Below are positions 27,863 through 36,986 of a stretch of 64,000 nt of DNA, piece by piece; within the stretch, counting starts at the first letter, position 1; every line of letters starts with the position of its first letter. The DNA comes from an uncultured Bacteroides sp. (GTDB lineage: Bacteria; Bacteroidota; Bacteroidia; Bacteroidales; Bacteroidaceae): assembly GCA_948847595.1 (NCBI GenBank), contig CAQOGY010000013.1, forward strand, positions 12,602 to 76,601. The letters are read 5' to 3'. A model generated the notes under the pieces. It saw only the letters and a list, made by a program, of their open reading frames with translations. It made no database searches and was not told the origin of the DNA. Position numbers and translations under genes: made by a program.

Positions 27863-29998
27863 ATGAATTGCAAAAACAGATTCCGAATTAATATATGGCT
27901 GTTTCTTATCATTACATTCGCAGGATGTACAGATAATGATATTCCACAAAAAGAAAATAATGACATTCCGCCGAAAGAGGAACCGACACCCCCAAAAGAA
28001 GATGCTGAAGAATCTTTATTTGATATTCTCAATCTTGATTATTCCGGATTAGAAGAAGTGAAGGCTTTGTATAAAGCCGGTGATAACGATGCAGCCATGC
28101 AAAAACTGCTTGTCTATTACCAAAACAGAACTGAGATTCTAAATCCGAATCTATCTGCCACCCTTAATGAAACGGAACAGGGTTATGCCGACTATGCGAT
28201 AAACGAATATCGTTTTTATGTCAATGACAATTATCTGGAAGATAAAACCAGAAAGATTCCTTATTCATTGCAGAACAATGATAAAACAATCAATTGGGAA
28301 TTCGCTCCAAAAGGTGCTGATAACGAATATCAGAAACAATTGCATCGTCACAATTGGATGCCTCTTCAAGGGAAAGCTTACCAAAACTCACATGATGAGA
28401 AGTATGTTCTCTCTTGGAAAGAAGTGTATACCGACTGGATTGCCAGGAACCCCAAACCGGATGGAAAACCGGACAAATTCAAATGGTATCAACTTCAGGT
28501 ATCTACGCGTATCATGGGGCAAACAGAATCATTCGAGTATTTCAAGTCCTCTCCCAACTTTACTTCTGAATGGCTTTCTTTTTTCCTCATACACTTTGCA
28601 GAACACGCCGACTATTTGTCCTTGTACAAATATGCCGGAGAAAACAATATTCTACTGAGCCAGGCAGTAGCATTAGTATTCGCAGGAACTCTGTTTCCCG
28701 AATTTAAAAATGCCCCACAGTGGCAAAAAACGGGATGCGACATCATAAATGAACAGACCACAAAGTTATTTTTAAAAGATGGAATGACGAATGACCTCTC
28801 ACTCCATTATCATATAGGCATAGTGGACGGCCTATACGATTTAAAAAGACTCATCCAATTGAACAAGCTACCGGATAATCTGCTTTCTCCTGAACTTGAC
28901 AACGTCCTGCTGAAAGCAACTAAAGTCGTCATGCATTTTACGTACCCCAGTTACTTCACAAAAGGAAGTAAGAATTGCAGTCCCGCATTCAATGATTCGT
29001 GGATAAAAACACGAAGTGTCTTGAATAAGAATTTCGTAAAATACGCTGAAATGTACCCGGATGATTCAGAACTTAACTACATGAAGACATATGGAAAAGG
29101 AACTCCGCCCGACAGCAAAATCAAAACATTCGAATATTCAGGATTTTATGTACTGCGCAATGGCTGGACTCCCCAATCTACGATGTTGGTACACAGCAAC
29201 AATATATCTTCCAAGTTAGAAGACTCAAGCCACAACCAGCTCGATAACGGAACATTCGAATTATACCACAACGGCCGTAATTTCTTTCCGGATTCCGGTG
29301 TTTGCTCGTATATGAAAGAAAATGATACGGAAGTAATGGAACTACGCAGATGGTTCCGCCAAACCAAGGCACACAACACGATGGTTCTAGGCAAATCAGA
29401 AGAACATGAAGCCACCGGAAGCGAAAACATCAACAAGGCACAAGGCAAATTAGTATTATCGGAAGAAAACGATAACCAACAACTGATAGTAACGGAAAAT
29501 CAAGGATATGACAACTTCAAGCATCGCCGTGCCATCTTCTATGTGAAAAGACCTGTCGAGTTCTTCGCTTTCATAGATGAAGGATTCGGAACAGCTACCG
29601 GATATTCCAAATTATATTTCCACCTTTGTGATGAGACATCAACCAACAACGTGAATCTGGATATTCAAGAGGCAGGTGCGCACACCACTTTTGAAGATAA
29701 CAACAACCTGATTATCCGTAGTTTTGGAAATCAGGACATTACATTAAAACCTTTTGATGGACGAATCTCTTATCAGACAGATAGAAAATACTCTGTCAGA
29801 AAAGCCTATTCGCTCATCATGGAGAAGAAGAAAAATGCTCCCGTACGATATATAACTATATTATATCCGGTAACTACTGCTTCCAATCACAAGATTAATG
29901 CTACATTTACAGATAATCCTTCAAATTCAGATAATGTCTCCATTGAAGTGACTATTGATAATGAAACATATAATCTGGATTACCAACTCAAAAATTAA
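27863..29998 (+). CDS. PL12 heparinase II/III-family lyase, surface lipoprotein
   Basis: A 711-residue lipoprotein (lipobox Cys22) with an acidic and proline-rich linker (about 23-48). An alpha/alpha toroid (about 50-385) and a C-terminal heparinase II/III beta-sandwich follow. Putative active-site positions are Tyr316 within LHYHIG and His457 in SHNQLDNGTFELY. The RQTKAHNTM block is also family-typical. It is clearly paralogous to the PL12 at 32526-34667, with a near-identical domain plan. PL12 enzymes cleave GlcN(Ac/S)-uronic acid bonds of heparan sulfate by beta-elimination. This copy appears extra relative to the B. thetaiotaomicron locus I recall. It shares a unit with the GH95-like gene 15 bp downstream, so specificity may differ. 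Confidence 0.85.
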   Translation: MNCKNRFRINIWLFLIITFAGCTDNDIPQKENNDIPPKEEPTPPKEDAEESLFDILNLDYSGLEEVKALYKAGDNDAAMQKLLVYYQNRTEILNPNLSATLNETEQGYADYAINEYRFYVNDNYLEDKTRKIPYSLQNNDKTINWEFAPKGADNEYQKQLHRHNWMPLQGKAYQNSHDEKYVLSWKEVYTDWIARNPKPDGKPDKFKWYQLQVSTRIMGQTESFEYFKSSPNFTSEWLSFFLIHFAEHADYLSLYKYAGENNILLSQAVALVFAGTLFPEFKNAPQWQKTGCDIINEQTTKLFLKDGMTNDLSLHYHIGIVDGLYDLKRLIQLNKLPDNLLSPELDNVLLKATKVVMHFTYPSYFTKGSKNCSPAFNDSWIKTRSVLNKNFVKYAEMYPDDSELNYMKTYGKGTPPDSKIKTFEYSGFYVLRNGWTPQSTMLVHSNNISSKLEDSSHNQLDNGTFELYHNGRNFFPDSGVCSYMKENDTEVMELRRWFRQTKAHNTMVLGKSEEHEATGSENINKAQGKLVLSEENDNQQLIVTENQGYDNFKHRRAIFYVKRPVEFFAFIDEGFGTATGYSKLYFHLCDETSTNNVNLDIQEAGAHTTFEDNNNLIIRSFGNQDITLKPFDGRISYQTDRKYSVRKAYSLIMEKKKNAPVRYITILYPVTTASNHKINATFTDNPSNSDNVSIEVTIDNETYNLDYQLKN

Positions 29999-30013
29999 TA
30001 TAAAAACAACATT

Positions 30014-32275
30014 ATGAACGTTCGATACAGATATTTTAATTGCCTCCTTTTATTTTTAATCTATTCTTTCAGTATAGATGCTCATCCGATAACCCTTAAA
30101 CAAGATATTATGTGGGCTGAGTTTATGAGCCGACAAGATATGATATGGGAGAAACTACCTGAATACTGGTATGAATCGGCTTATCTGGGTAACGGCAGAT
30201 TAGGATTAATGATTTATAAAGAACCCGGAGAAAATTATTTGCGCCTGGAAACCGGCAATTGTGATGTACATGACCATCGTGCCAAAAGAGATGTATTCGG
30301 AATTCCCCGACTACTTACGGGATACTTTGCCCTGCAGCCCAAAGGAGAAATTATCAGCGGCAAAATGCGCCTTGACCTTTGGAATGCCGAGGCATCAACA
30401 GATATTATCACCACCAAAGGGGTTATACATCTACAAACTTTTGTCCACGCTGACGATATGGTAATAGTAGTCAAAACAACAACAGAAGGAGAAGAACATG
30501 ATTTCAAATGGGAATGGATAGCCGCAGAAGCTAACAGTCCACGCTATCTTCTATTTAAAAGGCGGGGACAAACCAATAAAATCCCTAAAGACTATACACT
30601 CAATCCCGCACCGGTAATCAACCGAAAAGGAGATATCAATTTATCAATTCAGAAGTTATCGGCAGGCGGTGAGACAACAGTAGGCTGGAAAGAAACTCAG
30701 TCGGCTAAAAAAGAGCGTACTTTATGGATAAACCTCACACATACATATCCCCAAAACAATTCGGATGAAATATGTAAAGCTGAAATCCGAAAAGCTATAC
30801 GTGAAGGCTATCCATCCATGCAAAGGACACATCGCAAATGGTGGAACTCTTTTTATCCTAGCAGTTTCATTACATTGCCGGAAGCACAAAAAGAAAACTT
30901 TTATTGGATTCAAATGTACAAACTGGCTTCTGCTACCCGTGGCGACCGTGCTCTAATAGACAATACAGGTCCATGGCTGACTGAGACTCCCTGGCCAAAT
31001 GCCTGGTGGAATCTCAATGTACAACTCACCTACTGGGCACTGAACGCTTCCGACCATTTAGACCTCGCAGCCTCTTTAGAAAATGCGCTTTACAATCATA
31101 TAGACCAGTTACGTCTCAATATTCATCCTAGCTATCGCCATAATTCATTAGGAATAGGAGTCGCATCCAATTTGGAATGTATGACTACAGAGGTCGGTAT
31201 TCCCGGAAAAGGTAAAGCACAGGTAGGTCTTTTACCTTGGGCTTGCCATAATCTCTGGCTTATTTATCGCCATAAAATGGACGATGATATTCTACGGAAT
31301 AAATTATTCCCTCTATTGAAAGAGTCAATCAACTACTACCTGCACTTCCTTAAAAAAGGAAAAGATGGAAAATTTCATCTTCCGGCAACCTATTCTCCCG
31401 AGTACGACACTACGGAAGATTGTAATTTTGACCTTGCACTCTTACGTTGGGGATGCCAAACATTACTGGAATCAGCCCAACGCTTGAATATTCAAGACCC
31501 ATTGGCTAAAACTTGGGAAGACGTTCTTCAGAATCTCACTCCTTACCCTATGGATGCAAATGGATTGCTTATTGGGAAGGACATGCCATATGCCTTCTCG
31601 CACAGGCATTATTCACACTTACTTGCCATCTATCCCCTATATCTTATCAATAAAGAGCAGCCGGGCGATATTGAAACGATTGAGAAATCACTCGCTTTTT
31701 GGCAAAGTAAGCCCAAGGCTCTCCTAGGCTACTCATGTACAGGTGCTTCTTCCATATCTTCTGCTATTGGAAAAGGAAATGACGCACTAGCTTATTTGAA
31801 CAAATTATTCGGCAAGTTCCTTAGCCCTACTACCATGTACAAGGAAAGCGGCCCGGTTATTGAGACGCCTCTATCCGGTGCTCAAAGTATTCATGATATG
31901 TTACTTCAAAGCTGGGGTGGGAAAATACGTATTTTCCCAGCTATTCCGGATGCATGGAAAGACATAGCATATTCCGGTCTGCGTACGGAAGGGGCGTTCA
32001 AAGTATCTGCCAGCAGAAAAAAGGGAAAGACACAATTTATCCATATCAAAAGCCTAGCAGGAGAGCCTTGTATTATAACGACTGATATAGTTAATCCTAT
32101 CTTTAAAGGAGAAAGAGACTTCACAATACAGGCACTCGAAAACAATACTTACCAGATTGATTTAAAGAAAGGAGAAGAGGTGTTCATTTCCCCAAAAGGA
32201 GAAGAACCGGAGTTTGTCATCTCCCCAATTCCCCATACTTCCAAAAACTATTTTGGATTAAAAATCATCCAATAA
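30014..32275 (+). CDS. GH95-like glycoside hydrolase
   Basis: A 753-residue secreted protein (signal peptide about 1-23). An N-terminal beta-supersandwich domain begins with YESAYLGNGRLGLMIY, the pattern by which GH95 (alpha-L-fucosidase/alpha-L-galactosidase) N-domains are recognised. An (alpha/alpha)6 barrel follows with WPNAWWNLNVQLTYW, LPATYSPEY, SHRHYSHLLAIYPL, HDMLLQSWGGKIRIFPA and a C-terminal beta domain. Overall order matches GH95, but identity is probably distant and it may belong to a newer related family. It forms a two-gene unit with the preceding PL12. A GH95-type enzyme is not an expected heparan sulfate activity, so it may remove a sugar from a linkage region or a decorated glycosaminoglycan. 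Confidence 0.68.
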   Translation: MNVRYRYFNCLLLFLIYSFSIDAHPITLKQDIMWAEFMSRQDMIWEKLPEYWYESAYLGNGRLGLMIYKEPGENYLRLETGNCDVHDHRAKRDVFGIPRLLTGYFALQPKGEIISGKMRLDLWNAEASTDIITTKGVIHLQTFVHADDMVIVVKTTTEGEEHDFKWEWIAAEANSPRYLLFKRRGQTNKIPKDYTLNPAPVINRKGDINLSIQKLSAGGETTVGWKETQSAKKERTLWINLTHTYPQNNSDEICKAEIRKAIREGYPSMQRTHRKWWNSFYPSSFITLPEAQKENFYWIQMYKLASATRGDRALIDNTGPWLTETPWPNAWWNLNVQLTYWALNASDHLDLAASLENALYNHIDQLRLNIHPSYRHNSLGIGVASNLECMTTEVGIPGKGKAQVGLLPWACHNLWLIYRHKMDDDILRNKLFPLLKESINYYLHFLKKGKDGKFHLPATYSPEYDTTEDCNFDLALLRWGCQTLLESAQRLNIQDPLAKTWEDVLQNLTPYPMDANGLLIGKDMPYAFSHRHYSHLLAIYPLYLINKEQPGDIETIEKSLAFWQSKPKALLGYSCTGASSISSAIGKGNDALAYLNKLFGKFLSPTTMYKESGPVIETPLSGAQSIHDMLLQSWGGKIRIFPAIPDAWKDIAYSGLRTEGAFKVSASRKKGKTQFIHIKSLAGEPCIITTDIVNPIFKGERDFTIQALENNTYQIDLKKGEEVFISPKGEEPEFVISPIPHTSKNYFGLKIIQ

Positions 32276-32343
32276 GACATCTAAAAATGTACAATAGCAA
32301 TCTTGTAAGTATAATAGGCATAAATTACATTATGGCACATAAT

Positions 32344-32375
32344 AAGCCTGTTATCAGAGTTATAGCAGGCTTTTT
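32344..32375 (+). terminator. Terminator of the first PUL unit
   Basis: A stem of about 10 bp (arms starting AGCCTG and ending CAGGCT, one G-U pair) around a 7-nt loop is followed by TTTTT. It closes the PL12/GH95-like unit. Confidence 0.8.
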
Positions 32376-32425
32376 AAACAGAAGTAATATATGATTCAAC
32401 AAATTTAATATCAAAAAAATCATTT

Positions 32426-32481
32426 TTGAACAAAGCTTGAACAACACAGCTTAGCGATTAGAAATAAACAGATTACATTTG
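32426..32481 (+). promoter_or_regulatory. Promoter with direct repeats for PL12-SGBP-SusCD unit
   Basis: The -7 box TACATTTG (32474-32481) lies 44 bp before the ATG at 32526. Two direct copies of TTGAACAA (32426-32433 and 32437-32444), spaced 11 bp and thus one helical turn, sit about 30 bp upstream where an activator would bind. No -33 TTTG is present. The repeat is a candidate HTCS operator (inference). Confidence 0.5.
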
Positions 32482-32525
32482 CAAACAGTAAAATATAACT
32501 TTTAATAATTAAAACCTAATAAAGT

Positions 32526-34667
32526 ATGAAGAACATCTTCTTTATTTGTTCACTCGCTCTATTTACACTTGGGGCTTGCTCGGATGACGAGAATGATCTC
32601 ACTATTGGCGATGGTGGGGATTATGTATATCCACAGCAAAAGCCTAACAGTCTTATCAACGAAAGACTTTTTGATGTAATCAACCTCGATTATCCAGGAT
32701 TGGAAAAAGTCAAAGCTCATTATGAAGATGGAAATTTGTATTATGCAGCAGACGCCTTGCTCAAATACTATCAAACGAGGACAAATGTCCCTACCAACCC
32801 ACTTCTGAATCTAATGAATGTCACCTCAACAGAGGATGATAAAAAGAAAGCCGATCAAGCTTTAGAATATCGTTTTTACGTAAGAAACTTCACTGACACA
32901 GATGGACTTCCTTATAAATTAAATAAACAGGATGGTAAATTAAACTGGGATAACCGCCCTTCCGGAGTAAGTGATGAATATCCAAAACAACTCCATCGCC
33001 ATCAATGGTTTATTCCACAAGCAAAACTTTATCGTACTTCAAATGATGAGAAATATGTTCAGTCATGGATAGAAGTATATAGCGATTGGATACTTCAAAA
33101 TCCCAAACCAGAGGAGGAAGTTAAAGACATCAAACCTTGGTGGCAATTACAAACCGCTTCTCGTCTGGCAGATCAAGTAGAACTGTTTGAATACTATAAA
33201 AACTCAAAAAACTTCACTCCAGACTGGTTATCTATATTTTTGAGTAGTTTTGCAGATCATTGCGACTACCTTACTCAATACCGATATAGTGAAGGGGGAA
33301 ATGTTCTGGCAACTCAAGGCAGGGCATTAGTATTTGCAGGAACTTTATATCCGGAGTTTAAGAACTCTCAGAAATGGGCAGAAACAGGTTTCAGTTATAT
33401 TGGCAATCAATTTTTAGATGATGGTATGCATGAAGAGTTAGACTTAAGCTATCATATCGACGTTGTCAACACATGCTGTGACCTCATCAAACTTATAGAT
33501 GCCAATAATCTAAATAATCAATTTGCATCAAATATTAAGAGTTCATTAGAAAAAGCAGGAAATGTAATTGTACAGTTCACATATCCTAATTATTTTGAAG
33601 GCAAAAATTTCAGTACTTCTGATTATACCTATAGAAATTTTTATGTCCCCGGATTCAATGACACACGTCAAACTTCATGGAATAGAAGTGTACTAAATAG
33701 AAACTTCAACACTTTCTATGACCTTTTCCCCAATAATGAAGAATTTAAATACATGGCAGGTTATGGGAAATCGGGTGGAACCTGTCCTGACATTGAAACA
33801 AAAATCTTTAGCAACTCTGGTTATTACATTTTCCGTAATGGTTGGACTAAAGGTTCAACTATGATGATCTTAAGTAATAACAATTCAGGAGATGCCAAGC
33901 TTCAAGCATGGTCACATAACCAACCGGACAATGGCACATTCGAACTATATTACAACGAACGTAACTTCTTCCCGGATTCTGGTGTACGTGACTATTATAG
34001 TTGGAGTGCGGCAGAGCCTAATAAAAGACGCGCAACTTTCCGCCAAAGTAAAATGCACAACACATTGACTTTAGCCGGAAAAAATTTCACTACCACTAAA
34101 GGACAATACATTAGTTCAGGTAAAACAAATAATGCTGAAGTTGTAGTATTCGAAAATGCAGGATATTCAAACCTGACACATCGCAGATATGTCTTTTTTG
34201 TCGAACAGAAATTCTTTGTTATAGTAGATGAAGGAATAGGTGAAGGCACAAAAGAAGAAGATGTACAACTTCATTTCAATTTATGCGATGGCAGTGACAA
34301 CGAAGTGATTATAGAAACAGATAAAAAAGGTGCACGCACTAATTTTAGCGACAATAAAAATATACTTGTTCGTACTGTATATACCAACGATGATGCTAAT
34401 ACAACAATTACCAAAGACACTTACGGAGCCGTGTCTTATAATACTGTAGCTGAATATACATTCTCACGTCCGGCTTACCATCTTTCCATGGCGAAAGGTG
34501 ATAGAAACGCTGCCCGCTTCCTTACCGTTATTTATCCGACATCAAACCCTACTGAAAGTATAAATATCACAGGTAGTATGGATAAGGCATATAATCCTAA
34601 CGGAGTATCAAATATTACTGTAAACATAGATGGTACACCGTATGAACTATCTTACACAATAAAATAA
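32526..34667 (+). CDS. PL12 heparinase III-family lyase, surface lipoprotein
   Basis: A 713-residue lipoprotein (lipobox Cys18 followed by SDDEND, typical of surface export). A toroid domain with KQLHRHQWF and WWQLQTASRLADQ is followed by the active-site region with Tyr309 in DLSYHID and His464 in SHNQPDNGTFELYY. The heparinase II/III beta domain completes the protein. This is the expected surface endo-acting heparan sulfate lyase of the PUL (counterpart of BT4662 by recollection). It generates oligosaccharides for SusCD import. It heads the unit that continues with the glycan-binding protein, SusC and SusD, with gaps of 15-26 bp. Confidence 0.9.
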   Translation: MKNIFFICSLALFTLGACSDDENDLTIGDGGDYVYPQQKPNSLINERLFDVINLDYPGLEKVKAHYEDGNLYYAADALLKYYQTRTNVPTNPLLNLMNVTSTEDDKKKADQALEYRFYVRNFTDTDGLPYKLNKQDGKLNWDNRPSGVSDEYPKQLHRHQWFIPQAKLYRTSNDEKYVQSWIEVYSDWILQNPKPEEEVKDIKPWWQLQTASRLADQVELFEYYKNSKNFTPDWLSIFLSSFADHCDYLTQYRYSEGGNVLATQGRALVFAGTLYPEFKNSQKWAETGFSYIGNQFLDDGMHEELDLSYHIDVVNTCCDLIKLIDANNLNNQFASNIKSSLEKAGNVIVQFTYPNYFEGKNFSTSDYTYRNFYVPGFNDTRQTSWNRSVLNRNFNTFYDLFPNNEEFKYMAGYGKSGGTCPDIETKIFSNSGYYIFRNGWTKGSTMMILSNNNSGDAKLQAWSHNQPDNGTFELYYNERNFFPDSGVRDYYSWSAAEPNKRRATFRQSKMHNTLTLAGKNFTTTKGQYISSGKTNNAEVVVFENAGYSNLTHRRYVFFVEQKFFVIVDEGIGEGTKEEDVQLHFNLCDGSDNEVIIETDKKGARTNFSDNKNILVRTVYTNDDANTTITKDTYGAVSYNTVAEYTFSRPAYHLSMAKGDRNAARFLTVIYPTSNPTESINITGSMDKAYNPNGVSNITVNIDGTPYELSYTIK

Positions 34668-34692
34668 ATTTTAATTCTAAAATAAAACAGAA

Positions 34693-36960
34693 ATGAACCT
34701 TAAAGATTTATTTACCAAATGTTTGATGTTCCTTGCAATAAGCTTGCTAGGACATTTGGCAGTATCTTGTACGGATACGGAAGAAACCGATTCGTCCAAT
34801 TTCGCGCTATACTATTATGGAGTCACAGATATTGGCCCTTCCATGAATTTCGAATTAAAAGAGCCTAGTTATATTGGTGGTGCACCTTATGATTTTGCCA
34901 TCACTAATATCACATTAAACGATGAATCTTATTCTACTGAAAGTTTTGTTATAAACGAATCTACAGGCGCTATTACAATTCAAAACACTGAAAATCTAGC
35001 TACCGGATTGTACAAAATAAGCGTATCTTGTTATTCTAACGGAAAATATTATGAATTCAAAGATATTGTACAAGTTAATATATTATTAGCTGCTCCTGAA
35101 GGAATCACTGTAATCCCTTCCGATGTTATTGTCAATCTGGATGAAGAGAAGTGGGAGGAATCCAGCGCACAGGTAACAACAGAAAAAGACACACACATAT
35201 CCATCATTGGTTATGATATAGCCGCAGACGGGAATAAGGATTATTTGGATTATTTTACAGTATCAGAAACTGGTAAAATTACAATAGTATCAAAATACAA
35301 AGATCGGTTGGAACCTGGTAAACAATATACATTAAGCTTGAAATTAACAACAAGAGTCGATGAATATATTTACGCAGATGCTGTAACTTTCAGTGTAGTG
35401 GCTAAACCTTATAATTTAGAATATAGTCCAAAAAATGTAAACGTTGAGTATAATGTAGAACTTACATCTGGTGACATGTCTATCCAAGGTTCTCCTGAAG
35501 AGATGGCGTTCAGAATCAAATCTATAAGCCCAACTACAGATGCATTTAAAATAGACCCTTCAACAGGAAAAATCACACTAAAAGAGAATAATGGACTTGA
35601 AGTTGGTAGTATATTCAAATTAGACATCACCGTCAGCAATAAATATGGAGAAAGAGATTTTCCAGAGGCCTATACCGTTAATATTATTGATTTCATGGAT
35701 CCTGTTGACGAAAACACTTTCAAATATAAAGCTACCAATATTTATGAAGGCCAAGAACTGAAACCGTTATCATATGAAGAAGGATTAATAGGAGATGATT
35801 TGACTTTTAGTCTTGCCACAGATAATTCAGATGAAATACTGAAACTTTTCAAAGTTGAAGAAAAAACGGGAGAAATATCAATGGTCAAAGCCAACACATT
35901 AAAAGCAAATGACAATACTCCTTATGAAATCAAAGTGACAGCATCTAACTATAAATCAAGTGCTACTACTACTTTCAAATTAACAATCAAAACTAATCCA
36001 AATATGTTCACATTTGTTAGTTATGGTACCAATCTTGAAAACACTTGGGAAGCTGGGCAAAAGACAAGTCATAAATATACTAATGCAACTAAACCAGAGA
36101 ATCGTAATCTATTTAGATATCTGAATAAAGGTAATATTCCTACAGATAATTTAACCATACGTGAAAGCGATTTACCATACGATAATCCAAATACACAAAT
36201 TACGTTTAGAATTGCAGAGAAATATACTAGCCAAGATGGTGGATTTAAATATACAGAAATCAATCCTTCTACTGGAGAAATAACACTAGATACCCAAGGA
36301 GGAAACAACAGTACTAATATTTTCACGGGTAAATTTGAAGGAGGAGTTCTTTTGATTGAAGTTACAGTTTCCAATACTGACCCAGAAATACCACCCGTTA
36401 GCAAAAAAATACCATTATTCTTTAATACTCCTAAGAACAGTAATAAACAACTTTTATTATATACTCCTTTCGTAGTAAAAGCAAATCCAAGAACAGGTGT
36501 ATGTAGTCAAAGCAAATGTGAAGTGATAAATTGGAGTTCTCAAAATCTGACATCTTTTGCAGATCTCTCTAAATTAATACTAGATTTCCGAGGTGGTAAC
36601 ATGGAATATTTATTCTATCGTTTCAATGAAAATGAAAATCACGGAAGTAGCGTTTCTGGCAATACTAGTTCATTAATCAATAATGTCTTTGCCAATTATG
36701 CATCTTCACAAAAAATCAATATGATGTCATACTATCTAGAGTCTGACAGATTAGGAGCTAAACCTGCATATATCCAACCCGGAGACTTCCAAATAAAAAT
36801 TAATCCGGGTAAGTGGATCGGTTCAGATAATGAATACGCGAACGGAGTAGTAATAGCCAAAGTTAGAGGAGCACTTAGTGGAACCCAATCAGACTTAGAT
36901 AGCGATGGCACATCAATCCCAGTCTTCCCTGTATTCATCTGGCTTGACGAGAACTTTTAA
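34693..36960 (+). CDS. Surface glycan-binding lipoprotein with cadherin-like repeats
   Basis: A 755-residue lipoprotein (lipobox Cys26). After the signal come at least five Ig/cadherin-like modules, each closed by an F-x-I-x-x-x-T-G-x-I-T-x signature: FVINESTGAITI, FTVSETGKITIV, FKIDPSTGKITL, FKVEEKTGEISM and EINPSTGEITLD. The last about 200 residues have no repeat signature and end in FPVFIWLDENF; they probably form the ligand-binding domain. Position between the surface lyase and SusC identifies it as the SusE-type glycan-binding protein of the heparin PUL (counterpart of BT4661 by recollection). No enzymatic motif is seen. Confidence 0.8.
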   Translation: MNLKDLFTKCLMFLAISLLGHLAVSCTDTEETDSSNFALYYYGVTDIGPSMNFELKEPSYIGGAPYDFAITNITLNDESYSTESFVINESTGAITIQNTENLATGLYKISVSCYSNGKYYEFKDIVQVNILLAAPEGITVIPSDVIVNLDEEKWEESSAQVTTEKDTHISIIGYDIAADGNKDYLDYFTVSETGKITIVSKYKDRLEPGKQYTLSLKLTTRVDEYIYADAVTFSVVAKPYNLEYSPKNVNVEYNVELTSGDMSIQGSPEEMAFRIKSISPTTDAFKIDPSTGKITLKENNGLEVGSIFKLDITVSNKYGERDFPEAYTVNIIDFMDPVDENTFKYKATNIYEGQELKPLSYEEGLIGDDLTFSLATDNSDEILKLFKVEEKTGEISMVKANTLKANDNTPYEIKVTASNYKSSATTTFKLTIKTNPNMFTFVSYGTNLENTWEAGQKTSHKYTNATKPENRNLFRYLNKGNIPTDNLTIRESDLPYDNPNTQITFRIAEKYTSQDGGFKYTEINPSTGEITLDTQGGNNSTNIFTGKFEGGVLLIEVTVSNTDPEIPPVSKKIPLFFNTPKNSNKQLLLYTPFVVKANPRTGVCSQSKCEVINWSSQNLTSFADLSKLILDFRGGNMEYLFYRFNENENHGSSVSGNTSSLINNVFANYASSQKINMMSYYLESDRLGAKPAYIQPGDFQIKINPGKWIGSDNEYANGVVIAKVRGALSGTQSDLDSDGTSIPVFPVFIWLDENF

Positions 36961-36986
36961 TCTAATAAAATAGAAAATAAACAATT

